A stretch of DNA of 64,000 nucleotides from Rhizobiaceae bacterium (GCA_025698895.1 JAILWO010000003.1:558001-622000), one strand, 5' to 3'; counted from the first letter of the stretch, positions 27,447 to 36,289 are shown. Notes: a model not told the origin generated them from the letters alone. A program made the numbers and translations.

Positions 27447-28913
27447 CTATCCCCTGGTCGCCAGCAGCGAAAGCTGGCGAACATTGTCGGCGCCCTCATG
27501 GTCGAGCAGACGCGTGGGATAGTCCTTGGTGAAGCAGGCATCGCAGAATTGCGGCTGCTCCATGTTGCGCGCGGCGTGGCCCACGGCGCGGTACAGCCCG
27601 TCGATCGACAGGAAGGTGAGCGAATCGACGCGGATGAACTCCGCCATCTCCTCCACCGACATGCGGCTGGCCAGCAGCTTGGCGGTTTCCGGCGTGTCGA
27701 CGCCGTAGAAACAGGACGCCCGCGTCGGTGGTGAGGCGATGCGCATATGGACCTCGCGCGCGCCGGCGTCGCGAACCATCTGCACGATCTTCTGGCTCGT
27801 CGTGCCGCGCACGATCGAATCGTCGACCAGCACCACGCGCTTGCCTTCGATCATCTGCCTGTTGGCGTTGTGCTTGAGCTTCACGCCCATGTGCCGGATC
27901 GAATCGGTCGGCTGGATGAAGGTGCGGCCGACATAGTGATTGCGGATGATGCCGAGCTCGAAGGGCAGGCCGGCCTCCTGCGCGAAGCCGATGGCGGCCG
28001 GCGTGCCCGAATCGGGGACCGGCACGACGAGGTCGGCATCTACCGGGCTTTCGCGCGCCAGCTCCACGCCGATCTGCTTCCTGACGCCATAGACGTTGCG
28101 CCCTTCGACCGAGGAATCGGGCCGGGCAAAGTAGACATATTCGAAGATGCAGAAGCGCGAGGGCCGCGGTTCGAAGGGAAAGAAGCTTTCAATACCCTTG
28201 GACGTGACGACGACCATTTCGCCGGGCTTCAGATCACGCACGAAACGCGCGCCAATGATGTCGAGCGCGCATGTCTCGGACGCCAGGATCCAGGCTCCGT
28301 CGAGATCGCCGAGCACGAGCGGGCGGATGCCGAGCGGATCGCGGCATCCGATCATCTTCTTGGACGACAGGGCCACCAGCGAGAACGCCCCCTCGATCTG
28401 GCTCACGGCATTGATGAAGCGCGCGTTGGTGTCGCGTTCCTTCGAGGTGGCGATCAGATGCAGGATCGTCTCGGTGTCGGACGTGGAGGAGAAGATCGCC
28501 CCTTCCTTCTGCAGGCGGCGCTGGACGGTCATCGCATTGGTGATATTGCCGTTGTGCGCCACCGCGATGCCGCCTTCGGAAAGCTCGGCGAAGAGTGGCT
28601 GGACGTTGCGCAGGCCCGAGCCGCCGGTCGTCGCATAGCGGGTGTGGCCTATGGCGCGGCTGCCCTTCAGACTGTCGATCACGGCCTGCTTGGTGAAGTT
28701 GTCGCCGATCAGCCCGATATGCCGCTCGACATGGAACTGCGTGCCGTCGAAGGAGACGATGCCGGCGGCTTCCTGGCCGCGATGCTGAAGGGCATGAAGC
28801 CCCAGCGTCACGATCGCGGCCGCGTCCTGGCGTCCGAAGATGCCGAACACGCCGCACTCGTCGTGGAAGTGATCGTCGGCCTCGTCGGCCATCATGTCGG
28901 TGGCAATGGTCAT
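27447..28913 (-). CDS. purF: amidophosphoribosyltransferase
   Basis: 488 aa. PurF makes 5-phosphoribosylamine from PRPP and glutamine, the first committed step of purine synthesis. The catalytic nucleophile is Cys20 in DECGVFGIFG, so 19 residues of propeptide would be removed. The N-terminal Ntn-hydrolase domain contains the RHG(Q)EAAG-like LQHRGQEAAGI motif. The PRPP-binding loop VVLVDDSIVRGTTS lies in the second half. It follows cvpA on the same strand, the classic cvpA-purF pairing, but a strong hairpin sits between them. Confidence 0.97.
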   Translation of the reverse strand: MTIATDMMADEADDHFHDECGVFGIFGRQDAAAIVTLGLHALQHRGQEAAGIVSFDGTQFHVERHIGLIGDNFTKQAVIDSLKGSRAIGHTRYATTGGSGLRNVQPLFAELSEGGIAVAHNGNITNAMTVQRRLQKEGAIFSSTSDTETILHLIATSKERDTNARFINAVSQIEGAFSLVALSSKKMIGCRDPLGIRPLVLGDLDGAWILASETCALDIIGARFVRDLKPGEMVVVTSKGIESFFPFEPRPSRFCIFEYVYFARPDSSVEGRNVYGVRKQIGVELARESPVDADLVVPVPDSGTPAAIGFAQEAGLPFELGIIRNHYVGRTFIQPTDSIRHMGVKLKHNANRQMIEGKRVVLVDDSIVRGTTSQKIVQMVRDAGAREVHMRIASPPTRASCFYGVDTPETAKLLASRMSVEEMAEFIRVDSLTFLSIDGLYRAVGHAARNMEQPQFCDACFTKDYPTRLLDHEGADNVRQLSLLATRG

Positions 28914-28946
28914 GGCTTCGTCTCCGGCGTCGGGCCGTAACGCAAG

Positions 28947-28968
28947 AGGGCGGCCTGCACGCCGCCCT
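28947..28968 (-). terminator. GC-rich hairpin between cvpA and purF
   Basis: AGGGCGGC, CTGCAC loop, GCCGCCCT: an 8-bp perfect stem just after the cvpA stop (28977) on the minus strand. The bases after the stem (minus strand CTTGCGTT) have only scattered Ts, so it is a weak terminator or an attenuator, or a 3' stabiliser of the cvpA message. Confidence 0.5.
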
Positions 28969-28976
28969 GACTTCGA

Positions 28977-29546
28977 CTATTCGTTCGCCGGAACCGTCTC
29001 GGGCGGTTCGGGATCGGCCGGCGCCTCGGCGCCATCGGATCTGTCCAGCCTGTCCAAGATGGTGTTTTCGGGGTCGTCCGGCAAGTAGCTCTGGATTTTG
29101 TCCCCGATCGATTCCAGCAGGGGGCGCGATTTGGCTTCGGCCACCCAGGCGGGCTGGTTCGTGCCGACGAGCCAGTTGAAGAACAGGAGCGCCACCGCCA
29201 GGACCAGAAGCCCCCGCGCCGCGCCGTAGAGGAAACCAAGCGTCCGGTCGAGCGCGCCGATGCGGCTGTCGATGATGAAGTCCGCGATCTTCATCGTGAT
29301 GACGGTCACCACGATCAGCGCGATGAAGAACACAATTGCCGCGGCTGCCGCGAGCGCCAGCGTGTCATTGTCGATATAGGGCTGCACATAGGGCAGCACG
29401 GCCGGGTGGAAGAAGTAGGCCGCCGCGGCCGCGGCAACCCAGGACACGATCGAAAGGACTTCGCGCGAGAAGCCTCTGACCATGGCCAGCATCGCCGAAA
29501 CCAGGGTGAAGCCGACGACGATTCCGTCAAGCAGTGTGATCGGCAT
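28977..29546 (-). CDS. cvpA: CvpA family membrane protein
   Basis: 189 aa with four membrane segments. The start (MPITLLDGIVVGFTLVSAMLA) and the VLPYVQPYID/ALDRTLGFLYGAARG segments match CvpA, first known as a colicin V production factor and now linked to envelope homeostasis. The C-terminus after residue 140 is a cytoplasmic, acidic/Pro-rich tail (ending ETVPANE). It lies 27 bases after radA and 63 bases before purF. Confidence 0.93.
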   Translation of the reverse strand: MPITLLDGIVVGFTLVSAMLAMVRGFSREVLSIVSWVAAAAAAYFFHPAVLPYVQPYIDNDTLALAAAAAIVFFIALIVVTVITMKIADFIIDSRIGALDRTLGFLYGAARGLLVLAVALLFFNWLVGTNQPAWVAEAKSRPLLESIGDKIQSYLPDDPENTILDRLDRSDGAEAPADPEPPETVPANE

Positions 29547-29573
29547 GAACGATTTTCCGTGGCGAGCCTAGCG

Positions 29574-30986
29574 TCAATTCCCCTCGTCGGTTTCGCGACT
29601 TCGTCTCGACCCTGCGATGCGGGCGACGAGGTCGGCCAGCGAAGCCGGTCGGAACGATGCCGAAGCCAGCGCCATGCCTGCCGTTTCGTCGCCGCCGGCA
29701 GGAAAGACGGCCCGGCCGAAACCCAGCTTCTCCGCTTCCTTGAGCCGCTGCGCCATGTGCGCGACCGGCCTGACGGCGCCCGAGAGGCTGATTTCGCCGA
29801 AATAGACGCAATCGGCGGGAAGGGCAAGGCCGGCAAGGGACGACACCAGCGCGGCGGCCACGGCCATGTCCGCGGCCGGTTCGGCGATGCGGTAGCCGCC
29901 GGCGACGTTGAGATAGACGTCGTTCTGTCCGAAGCGCACGCCGCAATGCGCTTCCAGCACCGCGAGCACCATCGAAAGCCGCGAACCGTCCCATCCCACG
30001 ACGGCACGGCGAGGCGTGCCGAGCGGGGAGGGGGCGACGAGCGCCTGGATCTCGACCAGCAGCGGGCGGGTGCCCTCCATCCCCGCGAAGACCGCCGCTC
30101 CGGGAGCCTTCTGGCTGCGCTCGCCGAGGAAAAGTTCCGACGGGTTCGCCACTTCGCGCAGGCCCGAATCGCCCATCTCGAACACGCCGATCTCGTCGGT
30201 CGGCCCGAACCGGTTCTTGACGGTGCGCAGGATGCGGTAGTGATGGCCGCCTTCGCCCTCGAAATAGAGCACCGCGTCGACCATGTGCTCGACCACGCGC
30301 GGGCCGGCGATCTGACCTTCCTTGGTCACGTGCCCGACCAGCACGACGGCCGCACCGGTGGACTTGGCGAAGCGGATCATCGCCTGGGCGGAGGCGCGGA
30401 CCTGGGTCACGGTACCCGGAGCGGAGTCGGCCATGTCCGTCCACAGGGTCTGGATCGAATCGAGAATGACCAGATCCGGGCGCCTTCCCTCCGAAAGCGT
30501 GGCCAGGATGTCCTCCACATTGGTCTCGGCGGCCAGTTCGACCGGTGCGTCGGCCGCACCGAGCCGCTGGGCACGCAACCTCACCTGCGCCACCGCCTCC
30601 TCGCCGGATACATAGACGGTCCGGTTGCCTCTTTTGGCGAGCGTGGCGGCCGCCTGCATCAGAAGCGTCGACTTGCCGATGCCCGGATCGCCGCCGATCA
30701 GCAGGGCCGAGCCGCGCACGAAGCCGCCGCCGGTCGCGCGGTCCAGTTCGGCGATGCCGCTGGCGATGCGCGGCGCATCCTCGATCTCGCCGGACAGCGA
30801 GGTGAGGGCGACCGATCGTCCCTTGCGCGCCGAACGCAACGAGGCCGGTCCGCCGCCGATGCCGCCGGCCTGTGTTCCCTCTTCGACCAGCGTGTTCCAT
30901 TCGCCGCAGGCGTCGCATTTGCCCGCCCAGCGCGCATGGCTGGCGCCGCAGGCCTGACAGACGAACTGGACTCTGGATTTCGCCAC
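29574..30986 (-). CDS. radA: DNA repair protein RadA
   Basis: 470 aa starting at a GTG. RadA is a RecA-like branch-migration ATPase used in recombinational repair. The N-terminal C4 zinc finger has Cys10, Cys13, Cys24 and Cys27 (CQAC...CDAC). Walker A GGDPGIGKST is at 98-107. The RadA-specific KNRFG motif (TVKNRFGPTDEIG) follows in the middle, and a Lon-protease-like C-terminal domain completes it. The gene starts just 2 bases after the alr stop, so the two are co-transcribed. Confidence 0.97.
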   Translation of the reverse strand: MAKSRVQFVCQACGASHARWAGKCDACGEWNTLVEEGTQAGGIGGGPASLRSARKGRSVALTSLSGEIEDAPRIASGIAELDRATGGGFVRGSALLIGGDPGIGKSTLLMQAAATLAKRGNRTVYVSGEEAVAQVRLRAQRLGAADAPVELAAETNVEDILATLSEGRRPDLVILDSIQTLWTDMADSAPGTVTQVRASAQAMIRFAKSTGAAVVLVGHVTKEGQIAGPRVVEHMVDAVLYFEGEGGHHYRILRTVKNRFGPTDEIGVFEMGDSGLREVANPSELFLGERSQKAPGAAVFAGMEGTRPLLVEIQALVAPSPLGTPRRAVVGWDGSRLSMVLAVLEAHCGVRFGQNDVYLNVAGGYRIAEPAADMAVAAALVSSLAGLALPADCVYFGEISLSGAVRPVAHMAQRLKEAEKLGFGRAVFPAGGDETAGMALASASFRPASLADLVARIAGSRRSRETDEGN

Positions 30987-30988
30987 GG

Positions 30989-32167
30989 TCAGGCCGCTTC
31001 CACGTAGCGTCGGTGATAGCGCGCGCCGAGGCTCGTCAGCAGTTCGTAGGAGATGGTCCCGGCGGCGCGCGCGGCCTCGTCGAGCGGGATGTTAGGGCCG
31101 AAGAGTTCGATCCAGTCGCCGCGTCCGACAGCACCTTCACCGCAATCGGTCACGTCGAACAGGGTCACATCCATCGTGACGCGGCCGAGCACCGGAACCG
31201 TGCGGCCCGCCACGAAGCCGGACGCGCCGGCCCCATCGCCGCTCCTGAGCGGAACGCCGGCGCCGGATGCGGCCCGGTGGTAGCCGTCGGCATAACCGGC
31301 CGCGCAGGCCGCGATGATCGTGTCGCGGCGCAGGGTGACGGTTGCGCCATAGCTGACCGTTTCTCCCGCCCGTGCATAGCGGATCTGGACGATTCGGGCC
31401 TCCGCGGTCGCGACCGGCCGCATCGGATTAGGATGCCCGGTGACCGGCTGGCCGCCATAGAGCGCGATGCCAGGTCGGACGAGGCCGAAACGATAGTCTT
31501 GCCCGAGGAAGATGCCGGCCGAGTTGGCAAGACTTGTTTCTATGCCCTTGAATTCCGCCGCGGCCAGCCCGAACGCCTCGCACTGCCGCCGGTTGAGCGG
31601 ATGCGCTGGCTCGTCCGCGCAGGCGAGGTGGCTCATCAGGAGAACCGGCTCGATCGCCTGCGTCAGCGCGTTCTCCTCGGCGAAGGCGCGGGCCTCTGCG
31701 GGCGTGAGGCCGAGCCGGTTCATGCCCGTGTCGACATGGATCGCGCAGGGGAGGGGGGAGCCATGCGAGCCGCAGAAGGATTCCCACACCGCGATCTCGC
31801 TTGTCGAGTTGAGGCAGGGAACGAGGCCGTGCGCGGCAATGTCGGTTTCCGCGCCATCGCCCAGCATGGGCACGAGCACGAAGATGCGCGCGTCCGGTGC
31901 GAGTCCACGCAAGGCTACGCCCTCGGACGGTGTCGCCACGAAGAAGGTAGCGCACCCGGCCGCCAGGAGCTTGCGCGCGACCGGCTCCAGGCCCAGGCCG
32001 TAGCCGTCGGCCTTGACCACGGCGGCCGTCTCCGCCGGCCGGCATTTCCCGGCGAGCGCGCGCCAGTTGGTCGCCAGCGCCTCGAGATCAACCGTCAGCC
32101 TGCATCCGGCGAGGCGGTAGGGCACGCCGCCGGCGAGGGGAGTCGGTTCGATCGCTGGGTTCGCCAC
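30989..32167 (-). CDS. alr: alanine racemase
   Basis: 392 aa from the GTG at 32167; a longer open frame upstream overlaps dnaB and was rejected. Alr interconverts L- and D-alanine for peptidoglycan. The PLP-lysine motif VVKADGYGLG places Lys52. The family's second catalytic Tyr region is in GETVSYGATVTLRR, and GYADGYHR follows. The gene starts 11 bases after the dnaB stop and ends 2 bases before radA. This single gene is presumably the main anabolic racemase. Confidence 0.96.
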   Translation of the reverse strand: MANPAIEPTPLAGGVPYRLAGCRLTVDLEALATNWRALAGKCRPAETAAVVKADGYGLGLEPVARKLLAAGCATFFVATPSEGVALRGLAPDARIFVLVPMLGDGAETDIAAHGLVPCLNSTSEIAVWESFCGSHGSPLPCAIHVDTGMNRLGLTPAEARAFAEENALTQAIEPVLLMSHLACADEPAHPLNRRQCEAFGLAAAEFKGIETSLANSAGIFLGQDYRFGLVRPGIALYGGQPVTGHPNPMRPVATAEARIVQIRYARAGETVSYGATVTLRRDTIIAACAAGYADGYHRAASGAGVPLRSGDGAGASGFVAGRTVPVLGRVTMDVTLFDVTDCGEGAVGRGDWIELFGPNIPLDEAARAAGTISYELLTSLGARYHRRYVEAA

Positions 32168-32178
32168 GGCGGAGCCGG

Positions 32179-33669
32179 CTATTCGAAGCGATCGGGGAGG
32201 TGGCTGTCCTCGGCGAGGTCGAAGAAGCGGGTATATTCGCCTTGGAAGCCCATCGAAACGCTTCCCGTCGGGCCGTGGCGCTGCTTGGCGATGATCACCT
32301 CGGCCTTGCCGCGAGCGTCGTTCATGTCGCCCTCCCACTTCAGATGTTCGTCGGTGCCGGGCTTCGGCTCCTTGTTCTGAAGATAGTATTCCTCGCGATA
32401 GACGAACATGACAACGTCGGCATCCTGCTCGATCGAGCCGGATTCGCGCAGGTCCGAGAGTTGCGGGCGTTTGTCCTCACGGCTCTCCACCTGGCGCGAA
32501 AGCTGCGAAAGCGCGATGACGGGAACGGCCAGTTCCTTGGCCAGCGCCTTGAGCCCGGTGGTGATCTCGGTGATTTCCTGGACGCGGTTCTCGCTGGCGC
32601 GGCGCGACGAGCCCGTCATGAGCTGGATATAGTCGATGACGATGACGTCGAGGCCGCGCTGGCGCTTGAGGCGCCGCGCGCGCGCCGTAAGCTGCGCGAT
32701 GGAGATGCCGCCGGTCTGGTCGATGTAGAGCGGGATCTTCTGCATCGTCTGCGAGCAGGCGACCAGCTTGGCGAAATCGGCCTCGGAAATCTCGCCGCGC
32801 CGGATCTTGGAGGACGGTATCTCGGTCTGCTCGGAGATGATGCGGGTCGCGAGCTGCTCGGACGACATTTCCAGCGAGAAGAAGCCGATGACGCCGCCGT
32901 CGGCGGCCTTGAAGGAGCCGTCGGCCTGCTGCGCGGGCCGGTAGGCCTGCGCCACGTTGAAGGCGATGTTGGTGGCAAGCGAGGTCTTGCCCATGCCGGG
33001 CCTGCCGGCCAGAACGATCAGGTCCGAGGGCTGCAGGCCGCCCATGCGGCGGTCCAGATCGCGAAAGCCGGTGGCGACACCCGAGAGGTGGCCGTCGCGC
33101 ATATAGGCCGCATTCGCCATGTCGACTGCGGTCTTCACCGCGTCGGTGAAACTCTCGAACCCGCCGTCATAGCGCCCGGTCTCGGCCAGTTCGAACAGGC
33201 GCCGCTCCGCATCCTCGATCTGTTCCGACGGTGCCATGTCCACTGGCGCGTCATAGGCGATGTTGACCATGTCCTCGCCGACCGTGATCAGCGCGCGGCG
33301 CGTGGCGAGGTCGTAGATGGCGCGGCCGTAGTCGGCTGCGTTGATGACGGTGACAGCCTCCGCCGCCAAGCGCACGAGATATTGCGCGACCGTCATGTCG
33401 CCGACCTTCTCGTCGGCCGGCAGGAAGGTCTTGAGCGTGATCGGCGTCGCCACCTTGCCCATGCGGATGAAGTCCTGCGCGATCTCGTAGACGCGCCGGT
33501 GCAGCGGCTCGAAGAAGTGCGAAGGCTTGAGGAAGTCGGAGACGCGATAATAGGCGTCGTTGTTGACCAGGATCGCACCCAGCAGTGCCTGCTCGGCCTC
33601 GATATTATTGGGCGCCTCGCGATAGAGCGGTGGTTCCGCCCCGGCCAATTTCACTGCCGCTTCGGCCAT
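32179..33669 (-). CDS. dnaB: replicative DNA helicase
   Basis: 496 aa, the ring-shaped helicase that leads the replication fork. The N-terminal primase-interacting domain starts at NNIEAEQALLGAIL. The C-terminal RecA-like domain shows Walker A GRPGMGKTSLA, Walker B VIVIDYIQLM, and the H4 segment in SQLSRQVESRED. No intein is visible: the P-loop and downstream motifs are continuous. It heads the dnaB-alr-radA-cvpA-purF run. Two DnaA-box-like sequences lie about 100 bases upstream (33767-33796). Confidence 0.97.
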   Translation of the reverse strand: MAEAAVKLAGAEPPLYREAPNNIEAEQALLGAILVNNDAYYRVSDFLKPSHFFEPLHRRVYEIAQDFIRMGKVATPITLKTFLPADEKVGDMTVAQYLVRLAAEAVTVINAADYGRAIYDLATRRALITVGEDMVNIAYDAPVDMAPSEQIEDAERRLFELAETGRYDGGFESFTDAVKTAVDMANAAYMRDGHLSGVATGFRDLDRRMGGLQPSDLIVLAGRPGMGKTSLATNIAFNVAQAYRPAQQADGSFKAADGGVIGFFSLEMSSEQLATRIISEQTEIPSSKIRRGEISEADFAKLVACSQTMQKIPLYIDQTGGISIAQLTARARRLKRQRGLDVIVIDYIQLMTGSSRRASENRVQEITEITTGLKALAKELAVPVIALSQLSRQVESREDKRPQLSDLRESGSIEQDADVVMFVYREEYYLQNKEPKPGTDEHLKWEGDMNDARGKAEVIIAKQRHGPTGSVSMGFQGEYTRFFDLAEDSHLPDRFE

Positions 33670-34018
33670 CTTTCCTCTTTTCCCGTCTTTCCTGTGTCAC
33701 GACACTCGGTACCAGAACCGGAACGGCTCGGGGCGGCCGGCTGCGAAAATTGGCGGCTTTTGGCCCCAATCCACAGCGCGGCGTAGCCGTGGATAACATC
33801 CGCGAGCCGGCTTGACGCCGAATCACACCGGCCGGTCCGGTTCGCGGAACATAACAGGAAACGTCGTCCCGCCGGACCATCTTCGACGTGTTGCATCGCC
33901 GCGTCCAAATCCCACCGCAATTGTGGGGTAGGAGCGGATTCAATCAAGAATTCCCGTGCCTCCATCGATAAGCCGCCTTTCGTGAGGACACGGGACGATT
34001 CGGTCCAGGGAGAGACAG
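33670..34018. other. gene-free region upstream of dnaB with DnaA-box-like sequences
   Basis: 349 bases without a convincing gene. It holds CAATCCACA at 33767-33775 and, in the opposite orientation, CGTGGATAA (TTATCCACG) at 33788-33796. These differ from the TTATCCACA consensus by two and one bases. The region should contain the dnaB promoter on the minus strand and that of the 65-aa ORF on the plus strand; I could not assign -35/-10 elements. Confidence 0.45.
33767..33796. promoter_or_regulatory. pair of DnaA-box-like 9-mers upstream of dnaB
   Basis: CAATCCACA (33767-33775) and, on the other strand, TTATCCACG (33796-33788). They differ from TTATCCACA by two and one bases and lie 12 bases apart in opposite orientation, about 100-125 bases before dnaB. 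They may allow DnaA to influence dnaB transcription; two boxes alone do not make an origin. Confidence 0.4.
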
Positions 34019-34216
34019 ATGACACCCACGGCGCAGGGCGCGAGCCACCATCCGTTGAAGAAGGACATTCCCGTGCGCGTCCTGCCGAGACCCAGCATGG
34101 CGGTTTCCGATCCGCGGGTGCGTGCCGAAAGGGAAGCCGCCTTGCGCCAGCGCACGGATACGGTCGGCGCGCTCAGGCGCATGCGTCAGATCGTGGAAGA
34201 CAACAGGCTTCTTTGA
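34019..34216 (+). CDS. small basic hypothetical protein (65 aa)
   Basis: 65 residues with a good ribosome-binding site (GGGAG, 6 bases before the ATG). The protein is basic and probably helical in its second half (VRAEREAALRQRTD, then LRRMRQIVED). No signal peptide or membrane segment. I do not recognise a family. It lies about 200 bases before cspA on the same strand. Confidence 0.42.
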   Translation: MTPTAQGASHHPLKKDIPVRVLPRPSMAVSDPRVRAEREAALRQRTDTVGALRRMRQIVEDNRLL

Positions 34217-34412
34217 TCCGTGGCGGGAATAGTTGAGGCGCTTTCTTGAATTGCCGGGCTCGGTGACTTAAGTAGGTACGATCGGATTTTGGCCAAGCTT
34301 GGCTCTTCGCGGCGTCAGAGGCTTTCGACCCGCCAATCGAACTCCAAGGTATTCGATACGAATGCGCGCCGGATGCGGCGTGCATAGAGCATTTTCTATA
34401 AGGATGCCTTAG
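34217..34412 (+). promoter_or_regulatory. cspA upstream/leader region with short palindromes
   Basis: 196 bases before cspA. A perfect 12-bp palindrome GCCAAGCTTGGC lies at 34292-34303, and ATTCG-ATA-CGAAT at 34351-34363. AAGGA precedes the ATG by 8-9 bases. Long structured 5' leaders are typical of cold-shock genes, where they act as thermosensors. The promoter is not clear: TTGAAT at about 34250 with TAAGTA 17 bases on is only a weak candidate. Confidence 0.4.
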
Positions 34413-34619
34413 ATGCAGACTGGTACAGTCAAGTTCTACAATGGCCAGAAAGGTTTCGGTTTCATCGAGCCGGAAACCGGGGGCAAGGATGTTTTCGTTC
34501 ACGTGAGCGCGCTTGACCGCGCCGGGCTTGGCGGGCTGGCCGAGGGCCAGAAGGTCGAGTTTGATCTTGAACAGGATCGCCAGGGGCGCAGCGCGGCTGC
34601 GAACCTGAAGGTGGTCTGA
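34413..34619 (+). CDS. cspA: cold shock protein (CspA family)
   Basis: 68 aa single cold-shock domain. RNP1 KGFGFI (14-19) and RNP2 VFVHVSAL (27-34) are intact. It acts as an RNA chaperone. The sequence starts [15 protein letters not shown] and ends SAAANLKVV, like other rhizobial CspA paralogues. A strong intrinsic terminator follows at 34699-34724, so the gene is probably monocistronic. A leader with short palindromes lies upstream. Confidence 0.96.
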   Translation: MQTGTVKFYNGQKGFGFIEPETGGKDVFVHVSALDRAGLGGLAEGQKVEFDLEQDRQGRSAAANLKVV

Positions 34620-34698
34620 ACGCCACGAGGGCAGGGCCGACCACGGATGTACTGGCGGCCTGCTGATCGCGGTGTCCCGGTTGAATTCCGGGCTGGGA

Positions 34699-34724
34699 AG
34701 CGGGGGCATATGTCCCCGCTTTTT
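34699..34724 (+). terminator. intrinsic terminator of cspA
   Basis: AGCGGGG (34699-34705), an eight-base loop, CCCCGCT (34714-34720), then a run of Ts to 34724. This is a canonical rho-independent terminator, 80 bases after the cspA stop and 39 bases before the next start. Confidence 0.85.
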
Positions 34725-34762
34725 GCATTGAGGCATGCCCTTGTCGCAGCAGAGGAACGAAG

Positions 34763-35023
34763 ATGAATCCAAAGGCAGAAGCGATCTTCCGGCCGTTGCC
34801 GGGTCCAAAGAGCAAGGGCGACACGACCACTGAGGCCGCCCGTGCCATCATAGACGCGGAGGAGGCTGCCCGCCTGCGCAAGACGGAAAAGCTCAAGAGG
34901 CTTCGCGAAATTGCGGAAGCCGAAGCGGCACCCGTCGAGCCCGCGCCGAAACGTCCCAAGGCCCGGGTCGCCGCCAAAAAGGCTCCGGCCAAAAAAATCG
35001 TCGCCAGGAAGCCCGCGGGCTGA
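34763..35023 (+). CDS. small protein with Lys/Ala-rich basic tail
   Basis: 86 aa. Residues 1-50 include 'NPKAEAIFRPLPGPKSKG' and a charged helix (AIIDAEEAARLRKTEKLKRLREIAEA). The last 30 residues are a Lys/Ala/Pro-rich tail with KAPAKKI- and ARKPAG-type repeats, reminiscent of histone-H1-like tails of bacterial nucleoid proteins. A weak AGGAACG precedes the ATG. No known domain is recognised. It lies between cspA and the convergent cfa gene. The tail suggests nucleic-acid binding (inference). Confidence 0.6.
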   Translation: MNPKAEAIFRPLPGPKSKGDTTTEAARAIIDAEEAARLRKTEKLKRLREIAEAEAAPVEPAPKRPKARVAAKKAPAKKIVARKPAG

Positions 35024-35038
35024 CGTCCCGCCGGGAAC

Positions 35039-36289
35039 TCACGTCCGTTCGCGCTGGCGCGATCGTGCCGCCGCCGACAGTTTCCGCTCCTTCTCCATCA
35101 TATAGTCGCGTGTGAGGGGTAGGGCATCGTTCCGGCGTGTGAGCTGGAACTGGAAGACGACCATGTCCTGCCAACGGAAGGCGGCTTCCGAACCCGCCAG
35201 GTAGAACTCCCACATCCGGCAGAAGCGTTCGTCGTAGAGCGCCTTGGCCTTGTCGCGATTGGCCTGGAAGCGCTCCTGCCAGTGGCGCAGGGTTTCGGCG
35301 TAGTGCAGCCGAAGCACCTCCACGTCCGAGATCACGAGCCCGGATTTCTCGGCCGCCTCGGCGACCTCCGACAGGGCCGGTATGTAGCCGCCCGGGAAAA
35401 TGTACTTGCGGATGAAGGCGCTGGTCGCGGCCGGTGGTCCCGATCGGCCGATCGTGTGCAGCAGCATCACGCCGTCGGGCTTGAGCAGCGAGGCGGCCTT
35501 GTCGAAGAAGGTCCGGTAGTGATTGACGCCGACATGCTCGAACATGCCGACCGACACGATGCGGTCGAAGCGTTGTTGGAGGTCGCGATAGTCGCGCAGT
35601 TCGAAATGGACGTGGCTGTCGAGACCTTCCTCCTGCGCGCGCTGCGTGGCCACCGCGAGCTGCTCCTTTGACAGCGTGACCCCGAGCACGTCCGCCTGGA
35701 AGCGGCGTGCGATCGACAGGGCCATGCCGCCCCATCCCGAACCGATGTCGAGAACGCACTGACCGTCGGCAAGCCGGAGCTTGGCCATGATGTGGCGCTT
35801 CTTGGCCTCCTGCGCCTCGTCGAGGCTCATGTCCGGCCGCGCGAAATACGCGCAGGAATACTGCATGTCCCGATCGAGGAAGAGCCGGTAGAGGTCCTCC
35901 GACAGGTCGTAGTGGTGTTCCACGTTGCGGCGCGACCGGCTTTCGGGATTGTACTGCTGCAGGCGGCGGGCGGCGTAGCGAACCGTATCAATCGCCCGGG
36001 AGAATGCCGTCGCCACGCTGCCGCCCGGACCGGTGTTGATATAGGCGATGCGCAGGAGATCGAGAACCGTGCCCTCGACGATGTCGATCTCGCCATCCAT
36101 GTAATGTTCAGGGACTGCGAGCGTCGGGTCGAGCATGATGGCGAGTTCGGCGCGGAGCGTCTTCACCTCTACGTGGCACGGAGGTCCCGAACCGTCGCCG
36201 AAGGTTCGCGTTTCTCCGTCCGGCCCGGTCACGATCAGGTTGCCGACCTGGACCAGTCGTCCGACAATGCTCTGGAAGACAGTGTGCAT
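35039..36289 (-). CDS. cfa: cyclopropane-fatty-acyl-phospholipid synthase family methyltransferase
   Basis: 416 aa. Cfa adds a methylene from SAM across phospholipid double bonds. The N-terminal substrate-binding region (to about residue 110) contains PEHYMDGEIDIVEG. The SAM-binding Rossmann motif VLDIGSGWGGMAL follows, then MFEHVGVNHYRTFF, a Cfa signature, and FIRKYIFPGGYIP in the C-terminal part. NVEHHYDLSEDLY and MQYSCAYF are the bicarbonate/acyl-site region. Length is typical (about 400 aa). It lies between the cspA group and rplI, an insertion in an otherwise familiar gene order. Confidence 0.93.
   Translation of the reverse strand: MHTVFQSIVGRLVQVGNLIVTGPDGETRTFGDGSGPPCHVEVKTLRAELAIMLDPTLAVPEHYMDGEIDIVEGTVLDLLRIAYINTGPGGSVATAFSRAIDTVRYAARRLQQYNPESRSRRNVEHHYDLSEDLYRLFLDRDMQYSCAYFARPDMSLDEAQEAKKRHIMAKLRLADGQCVLDIGSGWGGMALSIARRFQADVLGVTLSKEQLAVATQRAQEEGLDSHVHFELRDYRDLQQRFDRIVSVGMFEHVGVNHYRTFFDKAASLLKPDGVMLLHTIGRSGPPAATSAFIRKYIFPGGYIPALSEVAEAAEKSGLVISDVEVLRLHYAETLRHWQERFQANRDKAKALYDERFCRMWEFYLAGSEAAFRWQDMVVFQFQLTRRNDALPLTRDYMMEKERKLSAAARSRQRERT

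Noticed and set aside
32168-32338. A 57-codon N-terminal extension of alanine racemase
   Set aside because: It overlaps the dnaB 3' end in another frame and is Arg/Pro-rich. The racemase homology begins near the GTG at 32167.
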